Shown: positions 25,724-34,164, counted from the first letter of the stretch. The stretch is 64,000 nucleotides of DNA from Rhodobacterales bacterium HKCCE2091 (GCA_015689685.1 WVSL01000015.1:1-64000); one strand, 5' to 3'. Made by a program: numbers and translations. The notes: generated from the sequence alone by a model not told the origin.

Positions 25724-26922
25724 CCCCGTCCCTCGGTTCCCCGCAGCGCGTGAGTGATCGCCGCGATGTGGCCGGCCCTGTCGGGCACCGCCAGCGGCGC
25801 CATCGGTCGCGGATCGAGCCCCGCGGCGATGCGCCGTATCCGTTTGGTCCAAGGATACGCGTCCATGGGATCAAGGTAAACGCCAGAGAAACCTAAGGTT
25901 TCCCTAAACACCGGAAGATCGGAGACCAGCGCGGGCACGCCGGCGGCCAACGCCTCCAGCGGCGGAAGGCCGTATCCCTCTGCGAAACTCGGCATCAGGA
26001 GCGCGGCGGCGCCTTCCAGCAGCGCCTGCGCGTGACCGTCCGGAAGGCCGTCATGGACGTGGATCCTGTCGCCGCGCAGGGGGTGGTCGTCGAGCCGCGC
26101 GAAGAACGCGGGGTCGTGCCAGCCCCGACGCCCGACGATATGCATCTCCGGCGGCGGGTCCCCGGTGTCGGCCATCATCTCCCAGGCATCTAGCAGCAGG
26201 GCATGGTTCTTTCGCGGCTCGATGGTCCCGACGCAGATGAAATAGGGCGGCCGCCCCCTCGGCGCGTTGCGCGGATCGGGCGTCGCGGGTTCGACCCCCG
26301 GCGGCGCGACGACGGGCGAGACACCCGGGAGGTGCCGCCGGACATCCGCGGCTACGGCGCGCGTCGGCACTGCCAGCACGTCCGCCTTCGCCGCGCGGTC
26401 GAGAAACCCGGCGAACCGCGCCGTCGCGCCGGGGGCCACGTAGTCGGGGTGGTCGAGCGGGATGGTGTCGTGAACCAGAACGCCGATCCTCACCCCGGCC
26501 CCGCGCAGGCCGGACAGGACCCGGCGGCCGAAATTGGCGTGGCCGACGTTCAGGTACTTCCCGCCCGACAGCTCGCGCCTTGCGAGCCGCGCGAAACCCT
26601 GCGGAAGACACCGCGCGCGCGCATGGGGGCGCAACGCGGCCTCGACCCGGTGGCGCATCCGCCCGCCCCGCCCCGTCAGCCGCGAGATCAGATCGGCCTC
26701 GCCCGGCTGCACGAGCCCCCGCGCCATCGACGCCAGCACCCCCGCCCCTTCCGAACCGAGCAGGAGGTAGCCGCGTGTCGAGCGCAGGAGAAATCGGGAA
26801 TTAGGATTGCGGGCGAGATGTTCGAGCCAGGACAGCTCGATCCGGTCGATGCCGGTCAGCGGTCCGGCGCCCGCCCGCGTCACCAGACGGGTGACGTCGA
26901 GGCAGGGCGCCGAAGCCGTCAT
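25720..26922 (-). CDS. Glycosyltransferase family 4 (GT-B fold)
   Basis: 400 aa retaining glycosyltransferase. The C-terminal half shows the GT4 nucleotide-sugar-binding features: YFICVGTIEPRKNHALLLDAW, HIVGRRGW, and the E-x7-E motif in FAEGYGLPPLEALAAG. The N-terminal acceptor half begins CLDVTRLVTRAGAGPLTGIDRIE and contains VLVHDTIPLDHPDY, typical of GT4 enzymes in polysaccharide clusters. It lies 7 bp after galU and overlaps the next glycosyltransferase by 4 bp. Confidence 0.88.
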   Translation of the reverse strand: MTASAPCLDVTRLVTRAGAGPLTGIDRIELSWLEHLARNPNSRFLLRSTRGYLLLGSEGAGVLASMARGLVQPGEADLISRLTGRGGRMRHRVEAALRPHARARCLPQGFARLARRELSGGKYLNVGHANFGRRVLSGLRGAGVRIGVLVHDTIPLDHPDYVAPGATARFAGFLDRAAKADVLAVPTRAVAADVRRHLPGVSPVVAPPGVEPATPDPRNAPRGRPPYFICVGTIEPRKNHALLLDAWEMMADTGDPPPEMHIVGRRGWHDPAFFARLDDHPLRGDRIHVHDGLPDGHAQALLEGAAALLMPSFAEGYGLPPLEALAAGVPALVSDLPVFRETLGFSGVYLDPMDAYPWTKRIRRIAAGLDPRPMAPLAVPDRAGHIAAITHALRGTEGRG

Positions 26923-26929
26923 GCGTGCC

Positions 26930-27823
26930 TTATTCGGCGGCGTTCTGAAGCGAGACGAGCTCGCCGAGATAGGCCGAGAACTCGTCGCGCAGCTCGTCGC
27001 GGGCGAGGCCGAAGGTCACGGTCGCCTGCAGGAAGCCCGCCTTCGACCCGCAGTCGAAACGCTGGCCACGGAACCGGAAGCCGTAGACGTTATCGGATTC
27101 CGCGATCTCGCGCGCGATGGCGTCGGTCAGCTGGATTTCTCCGCCTGCACCCGACTTCTTCTCGTTGAGGTTGTTCATCACCTGCGGCGTCAGGATGTAG
27201 CGCCCGATCACGGCAAGGTTCGACGGCGCCTCGTCGCGCGGCGGCTTTTCCACCATGCCCTTCACCGACACGACAGAGCCCATGTCCTCCTTCACGTCGA
27301 GAACGCCGTAGCTGGAGATCTTGTCGGCCGGCACTTCCATCGCGGCGACCATGTTGCCGCCGGTTTCCGCGTGCGCCTCGACCATCTGCGCGAGGCAGGA
27401 GGTTTCGGCCGCGATCACGTCGTCGGGCAGGATCACCGCGAAGGGCTCGTTGCCGAGCAGGCGCCGCGCGCACCAGACCGCGTGGCCGAGGCCGAGCGGC
27501 TTGTTCTGGCGGACATAGGCGATGGCGCCCGAATCCATGTTGGTGTGCTTGAGCGTTTCGAGCAGATCCTTCTTGCCCTTCTTGCGCAGGGCGCTTTCCA
27601 GCTCGGGGGCGGTGTCGAAGTAGTCTTCCAGCGCGGATTTCCCGCGCGAGGTCACGAAAATGAACTCCTTGATACCCGCGGCGCGGGCCTCGTCGATCGC
27701 GTACTGGATCAGCGGCCGGTCGACGAGCGTCATGATCTCCTTCGGGATCGACTTCGTTGCCGGCAGGAACCGGGTGCCGAGACCGGCCACCGGAAAGATC
27801 GCTTTGGTCACGCGTTTCTTCAT
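26930..27823 (-). CDS. galU: UTP-glucose-1-phosphate uridylyltransferase GalU
   Basis: Makes UDP-glucose from UTP and glucose-1-phosphate, supplying the surface-glycan glycosyltransferases around it. 297 aa: nucleotide-binding GLGTRFLPATKS at about 13-24, IPKEI lysine, DRPLIQYA, and FAVILPDDV with the metal-binding aspartates. The ATG at 27823 is preceded by AAGGAG with 5-base spacing; an 18-residue upstream extension lacks homology. A 138-bp gap separates it from the upstream GT2, the largest gap in the operon, so an internal promoter is possible. Confidence 0.95.
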   Translation of the reverse strand: MKKRVTKAIFPVAGLGTRFLPATKSIPKEIMTLVDRPLIQYAIDEARAAGIKEFIFVTSRGKSALEDYFDTAPELESALRKKGKKDLLETLKHTNMDSGAIAYVRQNKPLGLGHAVWCARRLLGNEPFAVILPDDVIAAETSCLAQMVEAHAETGGNMVAAMEVPADKISSYGVLDVKEDMGSVVSVKGMVEKPPRDEAPSNLAVIGRYILTPQVMNNLNEKKSGAGGEIQLTDAIAREIAESDNVYGFRFRGQRFDCGSKAGFLQATVTFGLARDELRDEFSAYLGELVSLQNAAE

Positions 27824-27961
27824 GACAACTCCTTTGGTCCTCGTCCGAGGCCTCGCGCGAATCCATTGGACCCGCAAGGGGAAACCCGTCGTTCGATTAA
27901 CCGCGCCGGCCCTCGGCCCGCGTGGCAGCCCGGCGCAGTTTCGTCGAGTTTGCTGATAATA

Positions 27962-29146
27962 TCATGACTTGTCGCGTGTTGGCCCAAATCGAGACAATTC
28001 CGCGGCGACGCGACGATTGTAGCTATGGAGACGGATCCTCGGCTCATCCCGTTGCGAACGCCCGAACAGTCCTCCGAGTTGCATCCAAATTCCGTCGGAC
28101 CGGTAAACGATGCGATGCGGCCGTGCGGTCGGGTCCAAGAGGACAAGGGCCGCGGGGTGCCCGTCTGCGGCGACTTGCCGCGCCGCGACGAGACGGGAGG
28201 ATTTCTGGAACCAGCGTCCGTGGAAACGGGCGATGGCTCGCGGCGGATCCTTTCTCAAGGCACGAAATTCATTGGATAATCCGAGATCCGGTCGGCGGCT
28301 TTCCCGCGTCCCTCCCTCTCTCAGCCCGTCATCGAGGCTTCGCAGCAGCCCGTCGCGGCGGCCCGGCGGAGCGGCGCCGATACGCTGCACGTGCAAATGG
28401 CGGAACTCCGCCAGTGCCGACTTCTGAAGCGGCCCTGGGCAATGCTTGCGCAGAAAGAGAACCTGGCTTGCCGCGATCTCCGTCAGGTCCAGCGGCCGGC
28501 GCGCGGCGTCCCGACGGGGGCTTTCGGCGAAGGCGTGATGAACCCGCGCATCGGGCGCGAACGCGACCGGACGGCCGGCAAGGCGGAGCGAGAGGTCGGT
28601 GTCGTCGAGGTAGTAGCGGAAGCCCTCGTCGAATCCCCCGATCTCCGCCAGCACGTCGCTCCGAACCGCCATGTTGGTGCCGAGAAGCTTGCGCACTTCG
28701 CCCGGGCCGGGGCCCTCACCCGCCGTGATCGCGCGTTCCGCCGTCGCACCGGTCACGGCGGTATCGCCCCACTGGACCGAGAACCCGTTCCGCCCGATCA
28801 CCGGCCCGGTCACGGCGTCGGCATCCGCCAGGGCCGCGACCAGCGCGGACAGCCAGCCCGGTTCCGCCGCGGCGTCGTCGTCCAGAAAGGCGCAGACATC
28901 GCCGCCCGCCAGGGCGATACCGGCGTTCCGTGCCGCCGACAGGTTCGGTTGCACCTGCTCCACGGTCTTTATTCGGTCGGCGAAGGGCAGGTCGGAGATC
29001 GCGGCAAGCCCGGCGTTGCAGGCGACGACGACCAGTTCCAGCGGGCGGTGATCCTGCTGCCAGACCGACAGGCAGGCGCGGCGAAACAGGGCGGGGCGGC
29101 CGTGGCTGGCCACGATCACGCTCGCCGCCTCGCCGCCGGATGTCAC
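27962..29146 (-). CDS. Glycosyltransferase family 2 (GT-A fold)
   Basis: 394 aa. N-terminal GT-A domain: SVIVASHGRPALFRRAC at the start, NLSAARNAGIALA, the metal-binding triplet FLDDDAA near 90, and GFDEGFRYYLDDTDLSLRL as the acceptor-site segment. After about residue 240 the sequence is poorly conserved and Arg-rich with slightly lower GC than its neighbours. Its start overlaps the kdsB-like stop by 4 bp. Substrate unknown. Confidence 0.87.
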   Translation of the reverse strand: MTSGGEAASVIVASHGRPALFRRACLSVWQQDHRPLELVVVACNAGLAAISDLPFADRIKTVEQVQPNLSAARNAGIALAGGDVCAFLDDDAAAEPGWLSALVAALADADAVTGPVIGRNGFSVQWGDTAVTGATAERAITAGEGPGPGEVRKLLGTNMAVRSDVLAEIGGFDEGFRYYLDDTDLSLRLAGRPVAFAPDARVHHAFAESPRRDAARRPLDLTEIAASQVLFLRKHCPGPLQKSALAEFRHLHVQRIGAAPPGRRDGLLRSLDDGLREGGTRESRRPDLGLSNEFRALRKDPPRAIARFHGRWFQKSSRLVAARQVAADGHPAALVLLDPTARPHRIVYRSDGIWMQLGGLFGRSQRDEPRIRLHSYNRRVAAELSRFGPTRDKS

Positions 29147-29946
29147 GCCATCCCCATCTCGGCCATCATCGCCTCGATCCGGGGCACGTCTTCAGGGTTG
29201 TTCAGTTCCCAGAACTTCCGGCCCCGCGCCTCGACCTCGACGCAGAGCATGGCGTGGCCGTATTCGAGGAAGCGAAGCTGTTCGAGACCCTCGTTCGTCT
29301 CCAGCGTGCCCGGCGCGCGGCGCGGATAGGCGGCGAGCGCGGAGGGGCGGTAGGCATAGACGCCGACATGGTGGAACACCGGTGTCTCCTCCGCGTCGCC
29401 ATAGGCGGAGGAGGTGAACGGCACAACTTCCTTGGAGAAGTAGAGCGCGCGACCGTCGACGCCGAAAACCGCCGTCGTTCCGCCGACACGGCCGGCGGCA
29501 CGGTCGGCCTTGAACGCGGCGAGCGTCTCGCCGTCACAGCGCAGCACCGGGGTCGCGACCTCGAAACCGGGGGATTTCCTCAGGCCCTCGACCAGGCCGG
29601 TCAGGAACCAGGGCGGCGTCAGCGGTGCGTCGCCCTGCAGGTTCACGATCATCTCGACCTTTTCCTGGCCGAGCTGTTCCAGGACCTCGGCGCAACGTTC
29701 GGTGCCGTTCCGCGCCTCGGACGAGGTCATCCGGACTTCGGCGCCGAAGCCCCGCGCGGCCTCCGCGATCCGGTCGTCGTCGGTGGCCACGCAGACCCGG
29801 TCGAACTCAGGCACGTCCAGCGCCGCGCGCCAGCTTCGCTCGACGAGGCTGCGGGTCTCGCCGCTGGCGCCGGTCAGCGGCACGAGCGGTTTGCCGGGGT
29901 AGCGCGACGACGCGTAGCGCGCCGGGATGACGCAGACGACGCTCAC
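29143..29946 (-). CDS. kdsB: KdsB-like 3-deoxy-manno-octulosonate cytidylyltransferase
   Basis: 267 aa nucleotidyltransferase of the CMP-Kdo synthetase family: N-terminal VIPARYASSRYPGKPL, VCVATDDDRI, GTERCAEV, and FHHVGVYAYR. CMP-Kdo is used for lipid A core and for the Kdo linker of KpsM-type capsules. One odd feature is QGDAP where the classical enzymes have QGDEP, so substrate preference may differ from true KdsB. The start is GTG at 29946, overlapping the cysQ TGA by 4 bp (GTGA). It could serve a dedicated surface polysaccharide rather than core LPS. Confidence 0.8.
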   Translation of the reverse strand: MSVVCVIPARYASSRYPGKPLVPLTGASGETRSLVERSWRAALDVPEFDRVCVATDDDRIAEAARGFGAEVRMTSSEARNGTERCAEVLEQLGQEKVEMIVNLQGDAPLTPPWFLTGLVEGLRKSPGFEVATPVLRCDGETLAAFKADRAAGRVGGTTAVFGVDGRALYFSKEVVPFTSSAYGDAEETPVFHHVGVYAYRPSALAAYPRRAPGTLETNEGLEQLRFLEYGHAMLCVEVEARGRKFWELNNPEDVPRIEAMMAEMGMA

Positions 29947-30743
29947 CCGTCCACGAGCTCCACGCCCGGGGCATGGGCGATGAAGAAGCCGTTGCGGTAG
30001 CCGGGCTTGCCGTAGGCGAAGGGCTGGTGGTCGTCGAACCCGACCACCCGGCCGCCTGCGCCCCGCAGCACCGCGTCGCCGGCGGCGGTGTCCCACTCCA
30101 TCGTCGGGCCGAGCCGGGGGTAGATGTCGGCCTCCCCGGTCGCGACGAGGCAGAACTTCAGCGATGAGCCGGCCGATTTCATGTCGGCGACCTCGTAGGC
30201 CGCGATGTAGGTGTCTGTCGCCTGGTCGCGGTGCGACTTCGACGCGACGACGCGCAGCGCGCCGTTGTCGGGCGACGCCACCCTGACCGGCGTTACGTCG
30301 CCCTTGGCCGCGGGATCGAACGGCCCGGATTCCTCGACGCTGGCGCCGGTGTCGTCGGTGTAGAACAGCCGGCCCTTGGCGGGGGCATAGACAACCCCGC
30401 GGGTCGGCACGCCGTTTTCCACGAGCGCGATGTTGACGGTGAAATCCCCGCGCCGCTTTATGAATTCTTTCGTGCCGTCGAGCGGGTCGACGATGATGAA
30501 GGTCGCGGCGGTCTCGGAATGGCTGGCCGCCTGTTCCTCGGTCACGAGAACGAGGTCCGGGAACGCGGCGCGCAGCCCATCGGAGATCAGGGCATCGGCG
30601 GCGCGGTCGGCCTCCGTCACCGGGCTGTCGTCGGCCTTGGTGTCGACCTCGACCTCGGCGCGGTCGTAGATTTCCATGATGACGTCACCGGCCTTCAGGG
30701 CCAGGCGGCGAAACTCGGTCTCGATCTTCGGGTAGTCGGGAAT
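29943..30743 (-). CDS. cysQ: 3'(2'),5'-bisphosphate nucleotidase CysQ, apparent ATT start
   Basis: Converts PAP to AMP, relieving product inhibition of PAPS-using enzymes. Inositol-monophosphatase fold: VTEADRAAD, DPLDGTKEF (metal site) and EWDTAAGDA. The first ATG (30677) would give 244 aa and remove the N-terminal helix. In-frame coding similarity continues 22 codons upstream (PDYPKIETEFRRLALKAGD), back to an ATT at 30743 that has GGAGG six bases upstream; the frame closes with TAA further up and contains no ATG, GTG or TTG. I therefore annotate 266 aa from ATT, while noting that a sequencing error cannot be excluded. Confidence 0.85.
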   Translation of the reverse strand: MPDYPKIETEFRRLALKAGDVIMEIYDRAEVEVDTKADDSPVTEADRAADALISDGLRAAFPDLVLVTEEQAASHSETAATFIIVDPLDGTKEFIKRRGDFTVNIALVENGVPTRGVVYAPAKGRLFYTDDTGASVEESGPFDPAAKGDVTPVRVASPDNGALRVVASKSHRDQATDTYIAAYEVADMKSAGSSLKFCLVATGEADIYPRLGPTMEWDTAAGDAVLRGAGGRVVGFDDHQPFAYGKPGYRNGFFIAHAPGVELVDG

Positions 30744-30775
30744 GGCGCACCTCCGCCCATCGGGCCAGCGGTTGA

Positions 30776-30804
30776 TTGATCGTTAGGACTGCGGCCGTTA
30801 TGTT
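30776..30804 (+). promoter_or_regulatory. Candidate promoter of the kpsM-like gene
   Basis: TTGATC (30776-30781), 17 bases, then TATGTT (30799-30804), in the 116-bp gap between the divergent cysQ and kpsM-like genes. The predicted start leaves a leader of about 48 nt. Confidence 0.5.
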
Positions 30805-30859
30805 CCCGCAACGGAAAAACGGCAAGGGACCGATCCCGGACCCGCGCGAAAGGATCCCG

Positions 30860-31681
30860 ATGTTCGAGGCACGGCGCCGGCAATCGACCTTCGCCACCAT
30901 GATGTCGCTGTGCGAACTGACCTATCACAGCGCGGTGCGGAAGGTCCGGCAGGGTCATCGCAACGCCATGATGGCGCTGTTGATGAGCATCCTGCAGGCG
31001 ATCCTGTTCATCGCCGGGTTCTACCTGATGTTCACGCTGATGGGCACAAAACGCATCGCGATCCCGGGCAACTACCTCGTCTACCTCCTGACAGGCATCT
31101 TCCTCTACCTCACCCACATCAAGGCGCTCGGCGCGGTGATGGGGTCCGAGGGGCCGACGTCCCCGATGATGCAGCACGGCCCGATGAACACGCTGGTCGC
31201 GATCCTGTCCTCGGCACTCCAGGTGCTCTACGTTCAGACCCTGTCGTTGCTCATCATCCTGTTCCTGATCCACACGCTGATCGAACCGGTCGTGTTCCAC
31301 AGGTGGGCGCCGGCCTTCGGCATGTACCTGGTCGCGTGGTTCTCTGGCATCGCGATCGGGCTGATCCTGCTCGCGATGAAACCCTGGATGCCCGAGGTCA
31401 CCAGCATCGTGAAGATGGTCTGGAGCCGGGCGAACATGATCGCGTCGGGCAAGATGTTCGTCGCCAACATGCTGCCCGCCAGCATGATCGCGCTGTTCGC
31501 ATGGAACCCGCTGTTTCACGCCATCGACCAGTGCCGGGGCTACGTCTTCATCGACTACGTCCCGCATCATTCCAACTGGCAGTACCCGCTGATCGTCTGC
31601 GCGGTGCTGACCATGATCGGCCTGATCGCCGAATTCTTCACCCGCAAGAACGTCTCGGCAAGCTGGAGTGCCGGGCGGTGA
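30860..31681 (+). CDS. KpsM-like polysaccharide ABC transporter permease (orphan)
   Basis: 273 aa ABC-2-type permease with about six membrane helices (e.g. AMMALLMSILQAILFIAGFY, VLTMIGLIAEFF), and the conserved final extramembrane segment before the last helix ending in FFTRKNVS, as in capsule/O-antigen exporters. The ATG at 30860 has AAAGGA 6 bases upstream. No ATPase (KpsT) or KpsE/KpsD partner is in the window. Its position, divergent from the surface-glycan operon, makes export of that glycan the obvious hypothesis. Its stop overlaps the GTG of the next gene by 4 bp. Confidence 0.82.
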   Translation: MFEARRRQSTFATMMSLCELTYHSAVRKVRQGHRNAMMALLMSILQAILFIAGFYLMFTLMGTKRIAIPGNYLVYLLTGIFLYLTHIKALGAVMGSEGPTSPMMQHGPMNTLVAILSSALQVLYVQTLSLLIILFLIHTLIEPVVFHRWAPAFGMYLVAWFSGIAIGLILLAMKPWMPEVTSIVKMVWSRANMIASGKMFVANMLPASMIALFAWNPLFHAIDQCRGYVFIDYVPHHSNWQYPLIVCAVLTMIGLIAEFFTRKNVSASWSAGR

Positions 31682-32298
31682 GGTGGCTCGCCGCCTTCCT
31701 GCTCCTCTTCTGGCCGGTCTCGGCGATCGCCCAATCCGACCTGCCCGCGATCTACGACGTGACAGGCGTGGCCTCCGACGACGTGCTGAACGTCCGGGTG
31801 GACCCCGATGCGTCGTCCGGGATCATCGGCACGCTGGCGCCGGACGCGACCGGGATCGAGGTGACCGGCACCAACGCGGACGGATCGTGGCTGCGCCTGA
31901 ACACCGGCGAACGCAGCGGATGGGCCTCGGCGCGGTTCTTGCAACGCACAGGGCCCGACTGGTCGGCGGGGATGCCGGCGGAGTTCACCTGCTTCGGGAC
32001 CGAACCGTTCTGGAGCCTGTCGAACAAGGCCGATGGCGCGAACCTCGGCGGTCCGGCCTTCACCGCGATCTACGACGCGCCCTGGACCGCGCCGCCCTTC
32101 GGCCTGCAGCCGGTGCGCTTCGCCGCGACCTGGACCTCTGGCGGCACGCTCGCGATGTCCGGCGTGATCCGGCGGGAACAGTGCGGCGACGGGATGTCCG
32201 ACCGGGATTACGGCCTATCGATCGTGCTGATCCGCCATGACACGGAATCGCCGACCGCCCTCGACGGCTGCTGCGCGATCGGCAGCTACCCGCCCTAG
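31678..32298 (+). CDS. Secreted SH3-domain protein
   Basis: 206 aa. Starts with GTG (31678), then a signal peptide (WLAAFLLLFWPVSAIAQ, cleavage near residue 19), an SH3b domain at about 28-90 (DVLNVRVDPDASSGIIGTL...GERSGWASARFL), and a second domain with conserved cysteines (FTCFGTEPFWSL, EQCGDGMSD, GCCAIG) resembling the COG3650-type periplasmic domain. SH3b domains often bind cell-wall peptides; the role here is unknown. Translationally coupled to the permease upstream, and converges with alkB on an overlapping CTAG stop at 32295-32298. Confidence 0.82.
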   Translation: MRWLAAFLLLFWPVSAIAQSDLPAIYDVTGVASDDVLNVRVDPDASSGIIGTLAPDATGIEVTGTNADGSWLRLNTGERSGWASARFLQRTGPDWSAGMPAEFTCFGTEPFWSLSNKADGANLGGPAFTAIYDAPWTAPPFGLQPVRFAATWTSGGTLAMSGVIRREQCGDGMSDRDYGLSIVLIRHDTESPTALDGCCAIGSYPP

Positions 32299-32915
32299 GT
32301 CACCACCCGCAGGGTCAGGTTGATCCGCCCGCCCCGCGGCAACAGCGTCGAGCTGCCCGGCCTCACCCGGTCGATCCCGTGGTAGAGGCGCCGGGCCTCC
32401 CCGCCCATCACCAGCACGTCACCCGACGACAGCCAGAGAGACTCCGTCTTGCCGCCGCGGGTCTCGTTCCCGACACGGAACAGCGCATCGTCGCCAAGCG
32501 AGATCGACAGCACCGGCTGCGAGAAATCGGCCTCGTCCCGATCCTGGTGCATCCCCATCCGCGCCTCCGCCCCGTAGCAGTTCACGAGGCAGCACTCCGG
32601 CGCACGCGCATCGGGGCATAGCTCCACCCAAGCCGCGAGCGCGGTCGCCGGGATCGGGGGCCAGGGGCGGCCATCGGGTTGCGCGGGTTCGTAGCGGTAC
32701 CCGCGCCGGTCGGCGATCCAGCCATAGGCCCCGGCCGAGGTCATCCGCACGCTCATCGGGCCGAACCGGGTCTCGGGAGTCCTGAACGGCGCGGCCGAGA
32801 TCACGGCGTCGAGTTCCGCGACCAGCCGCCGCTGCGCGTCGGGCCCAAGGTAGCCCCGGTGAACACCGATCCCGCGGAGCGTCACGTCCGGTGCATGCGT
32901 CAACGGTTTCTTCAC
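32295..32915 (-). CDS. alkB: DNA oxidative demethylase AlkB
   Basis: 206 aa Fe(II)/2-oxoglutarate dioxygenase that removes methyl groups from 1-methyladenine and 3-methylcytosine in DNA. The iron ligands are seen in the H-x-D motif MHQDRDE and the distal His of LYHGIDR; the 2-oxoglutarate-binding R-x-N-x-T-x-R is GRINLTLR near the C-terminus. Length matches E. coli AlkB (216 aa). No adaptive-response ada gene is adjacent. Confidence 0.93.
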   Translation of the reverse strand: MKKPLTHAPDVTLRGIGVHRGYLGPDAQRRLVAELDAVISAAPFRTPETRFGPMSVRMTSAGAYGWIADRRGYRYEPAQPDGRPWPPIPATALAAWVELCPDARAPECCLVNCYGAEARMGMHQDRDEADFSQPVLSISLGDDALFRVGNETRGGKTESLWLSSGDVLVMGGEARRLYHGIDRVRPGSSTLLPRGGRINLTLRVVT

Positions 32916-33004
32916 GCAACTTCCCCTAACGACAGAGGCAGGGACACTAGCAGCGCGTCCGGCCAGGGCAAACCGCGGTGCATCAGCATGACGGAGACCG
33001 CCGC

Positions 33005-34087
33005 GTGGACGAAAGCCGAATCGCGCTCCTCGATCTCATCCGCCACCCGGTCTTCGTGATCGAGCGGAACGATGCGGGTATACCCGTCTTCGCCGTCCTC
33101 AACGCCGCCGCGCGCGACACCTTCGGCGAGCTCGCCGAGGGCGTCATCGGCCGCGAGGCGCGCGAGATCCTGCCCGAACGGACCGGCCACCGGTCCTACT
33201 CACACCACGTCGCCGCGTTCGAGACCGGCGAGGAACGCAGCTACGAAACCTTCCTCACGGTTCACGGCCGGTTGCAGCGGTTGCAGACGACGCTGGTTCC
33301 GGAGACGGACGCCGAGGGAAACGTGGCGCGCCTGGTCGGGTCGTGGCAGCTCGAAGCCGACGTCGAGGCGATCGAGGCCCTACGCCTGAATGCCGAGACG
33401 CTGAATTCCGACCTGGAGAACTTCATCAGCATGGCCGCCCACGATCTCCGCGCGCCGATGCGCCACGTCACCCGGATCGCCGACATGCTGCGCGAGGATT
33501 TCCAGGATCTTGGCGACGGAAAGCTCGAACTGATCGACATGCTGGAAAACGTCGGCCAGCGCGCGATGGACCTGATCGGCGGGCTTCTCGACCACGCGCA
33601 ATGCACCTCGACCACCGAGCAGGTCCAGACCTTCGACTTCGGCGACATGGTGGCCGAGGTCCTGGCCCTGCTCGACCCGGAATCGGCGGTCGGCTGCACC
33701 TATGACACCGGGCGGATCCACGGCGACCGTGCCGGAACCCTCGTCGTCCTGCGCAACCTCGTCGACAACGCGATAAAGTACGCCGCACCGGGCGACGGCG
33801 GGCCGATCCAGCTGCAGATCACGCTGGCGGAAGGCGACGGAACCTTCGCGGTCGCTGTCGCGGACAACGGCGCCGGCTTCGCACCCAGGGCGCTGACCGC
33901 GCTCGAATGCAGCAGGTCCCGCGCCGGTTCGGGCTTCGGCCTTCGCGGTGTCGGTCGCCTGCTTCGCGCCCGCGGCGGCACCCTACTGGCCGGGAACAGG
34001 GGCGACGCGCCGGGGGCGCAGGTGACCTTCACCCTGCCCGGCGCGGTGGTCACTTCGGGTAAGCCCGCCGAACTTCGGGTGGCCTGA
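33005..34087 (+). CDS. PAS-domain sensor histidine kinase (orphan)
   Basis: 360 aa, apparently cytoplasmic (no membrane segment). N-terminal PAS domain (about 5-120), H-box SMAAHDLRAPMRHV with the phospho-His, then the HATPase domain with N-box RNLVDNAIKY, G1 VADNGAGF and G2 GSGFGLRGVGRLL. The H-box form H-D-L-R-A-P resembles bacteriophytochrome-class kinases. No response regulator is adjacent. I chose the GTG at 33005 (GGAG 8 bases upstream); GTG at 32978 is an alternative adding nine residues. The gene ends about 80 bp before the dnaK promoter. Confidence 0.82.
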   Translation: MDESRIALLDLIRHPVFVIERNDAGIPVFAVLNAAARDTFGELAEGVIGREAREILPERTGHRSYSHHVAAFETGEERSYETFLTVHGRLQRLQTTLVPETDAEGNVARLVGSWQLEADVEAIEALRLNAETLNSDLENFISMAAHDLRAPMRHVTRIADMLREDFQDLGDGKLELIDMLENVGQRAMDLIGGLLDHAQCTSTTEQVQTFDFGDMVAEVLALLDPESAVGCTYDTGRIHGDRAGTLVVLRNLVDNAIKYAAPGDGGPIQLQITLAEGDGTFAVAVADNGAGFAPRALTALECSRSRAGSGFGLRGVGRLLRARGGTLLAGNRGDAPGAQVTFTLPGAVVTSGKPAELRVA

Positions 34088-34164
34088 GTGGGGCCTGCCC
34101 GGCATGTCGCCCTCGGGCCCCTCCAATTGCGCGAAATCGCCTGTCTTTCCTCGCCCCCGCGGCG

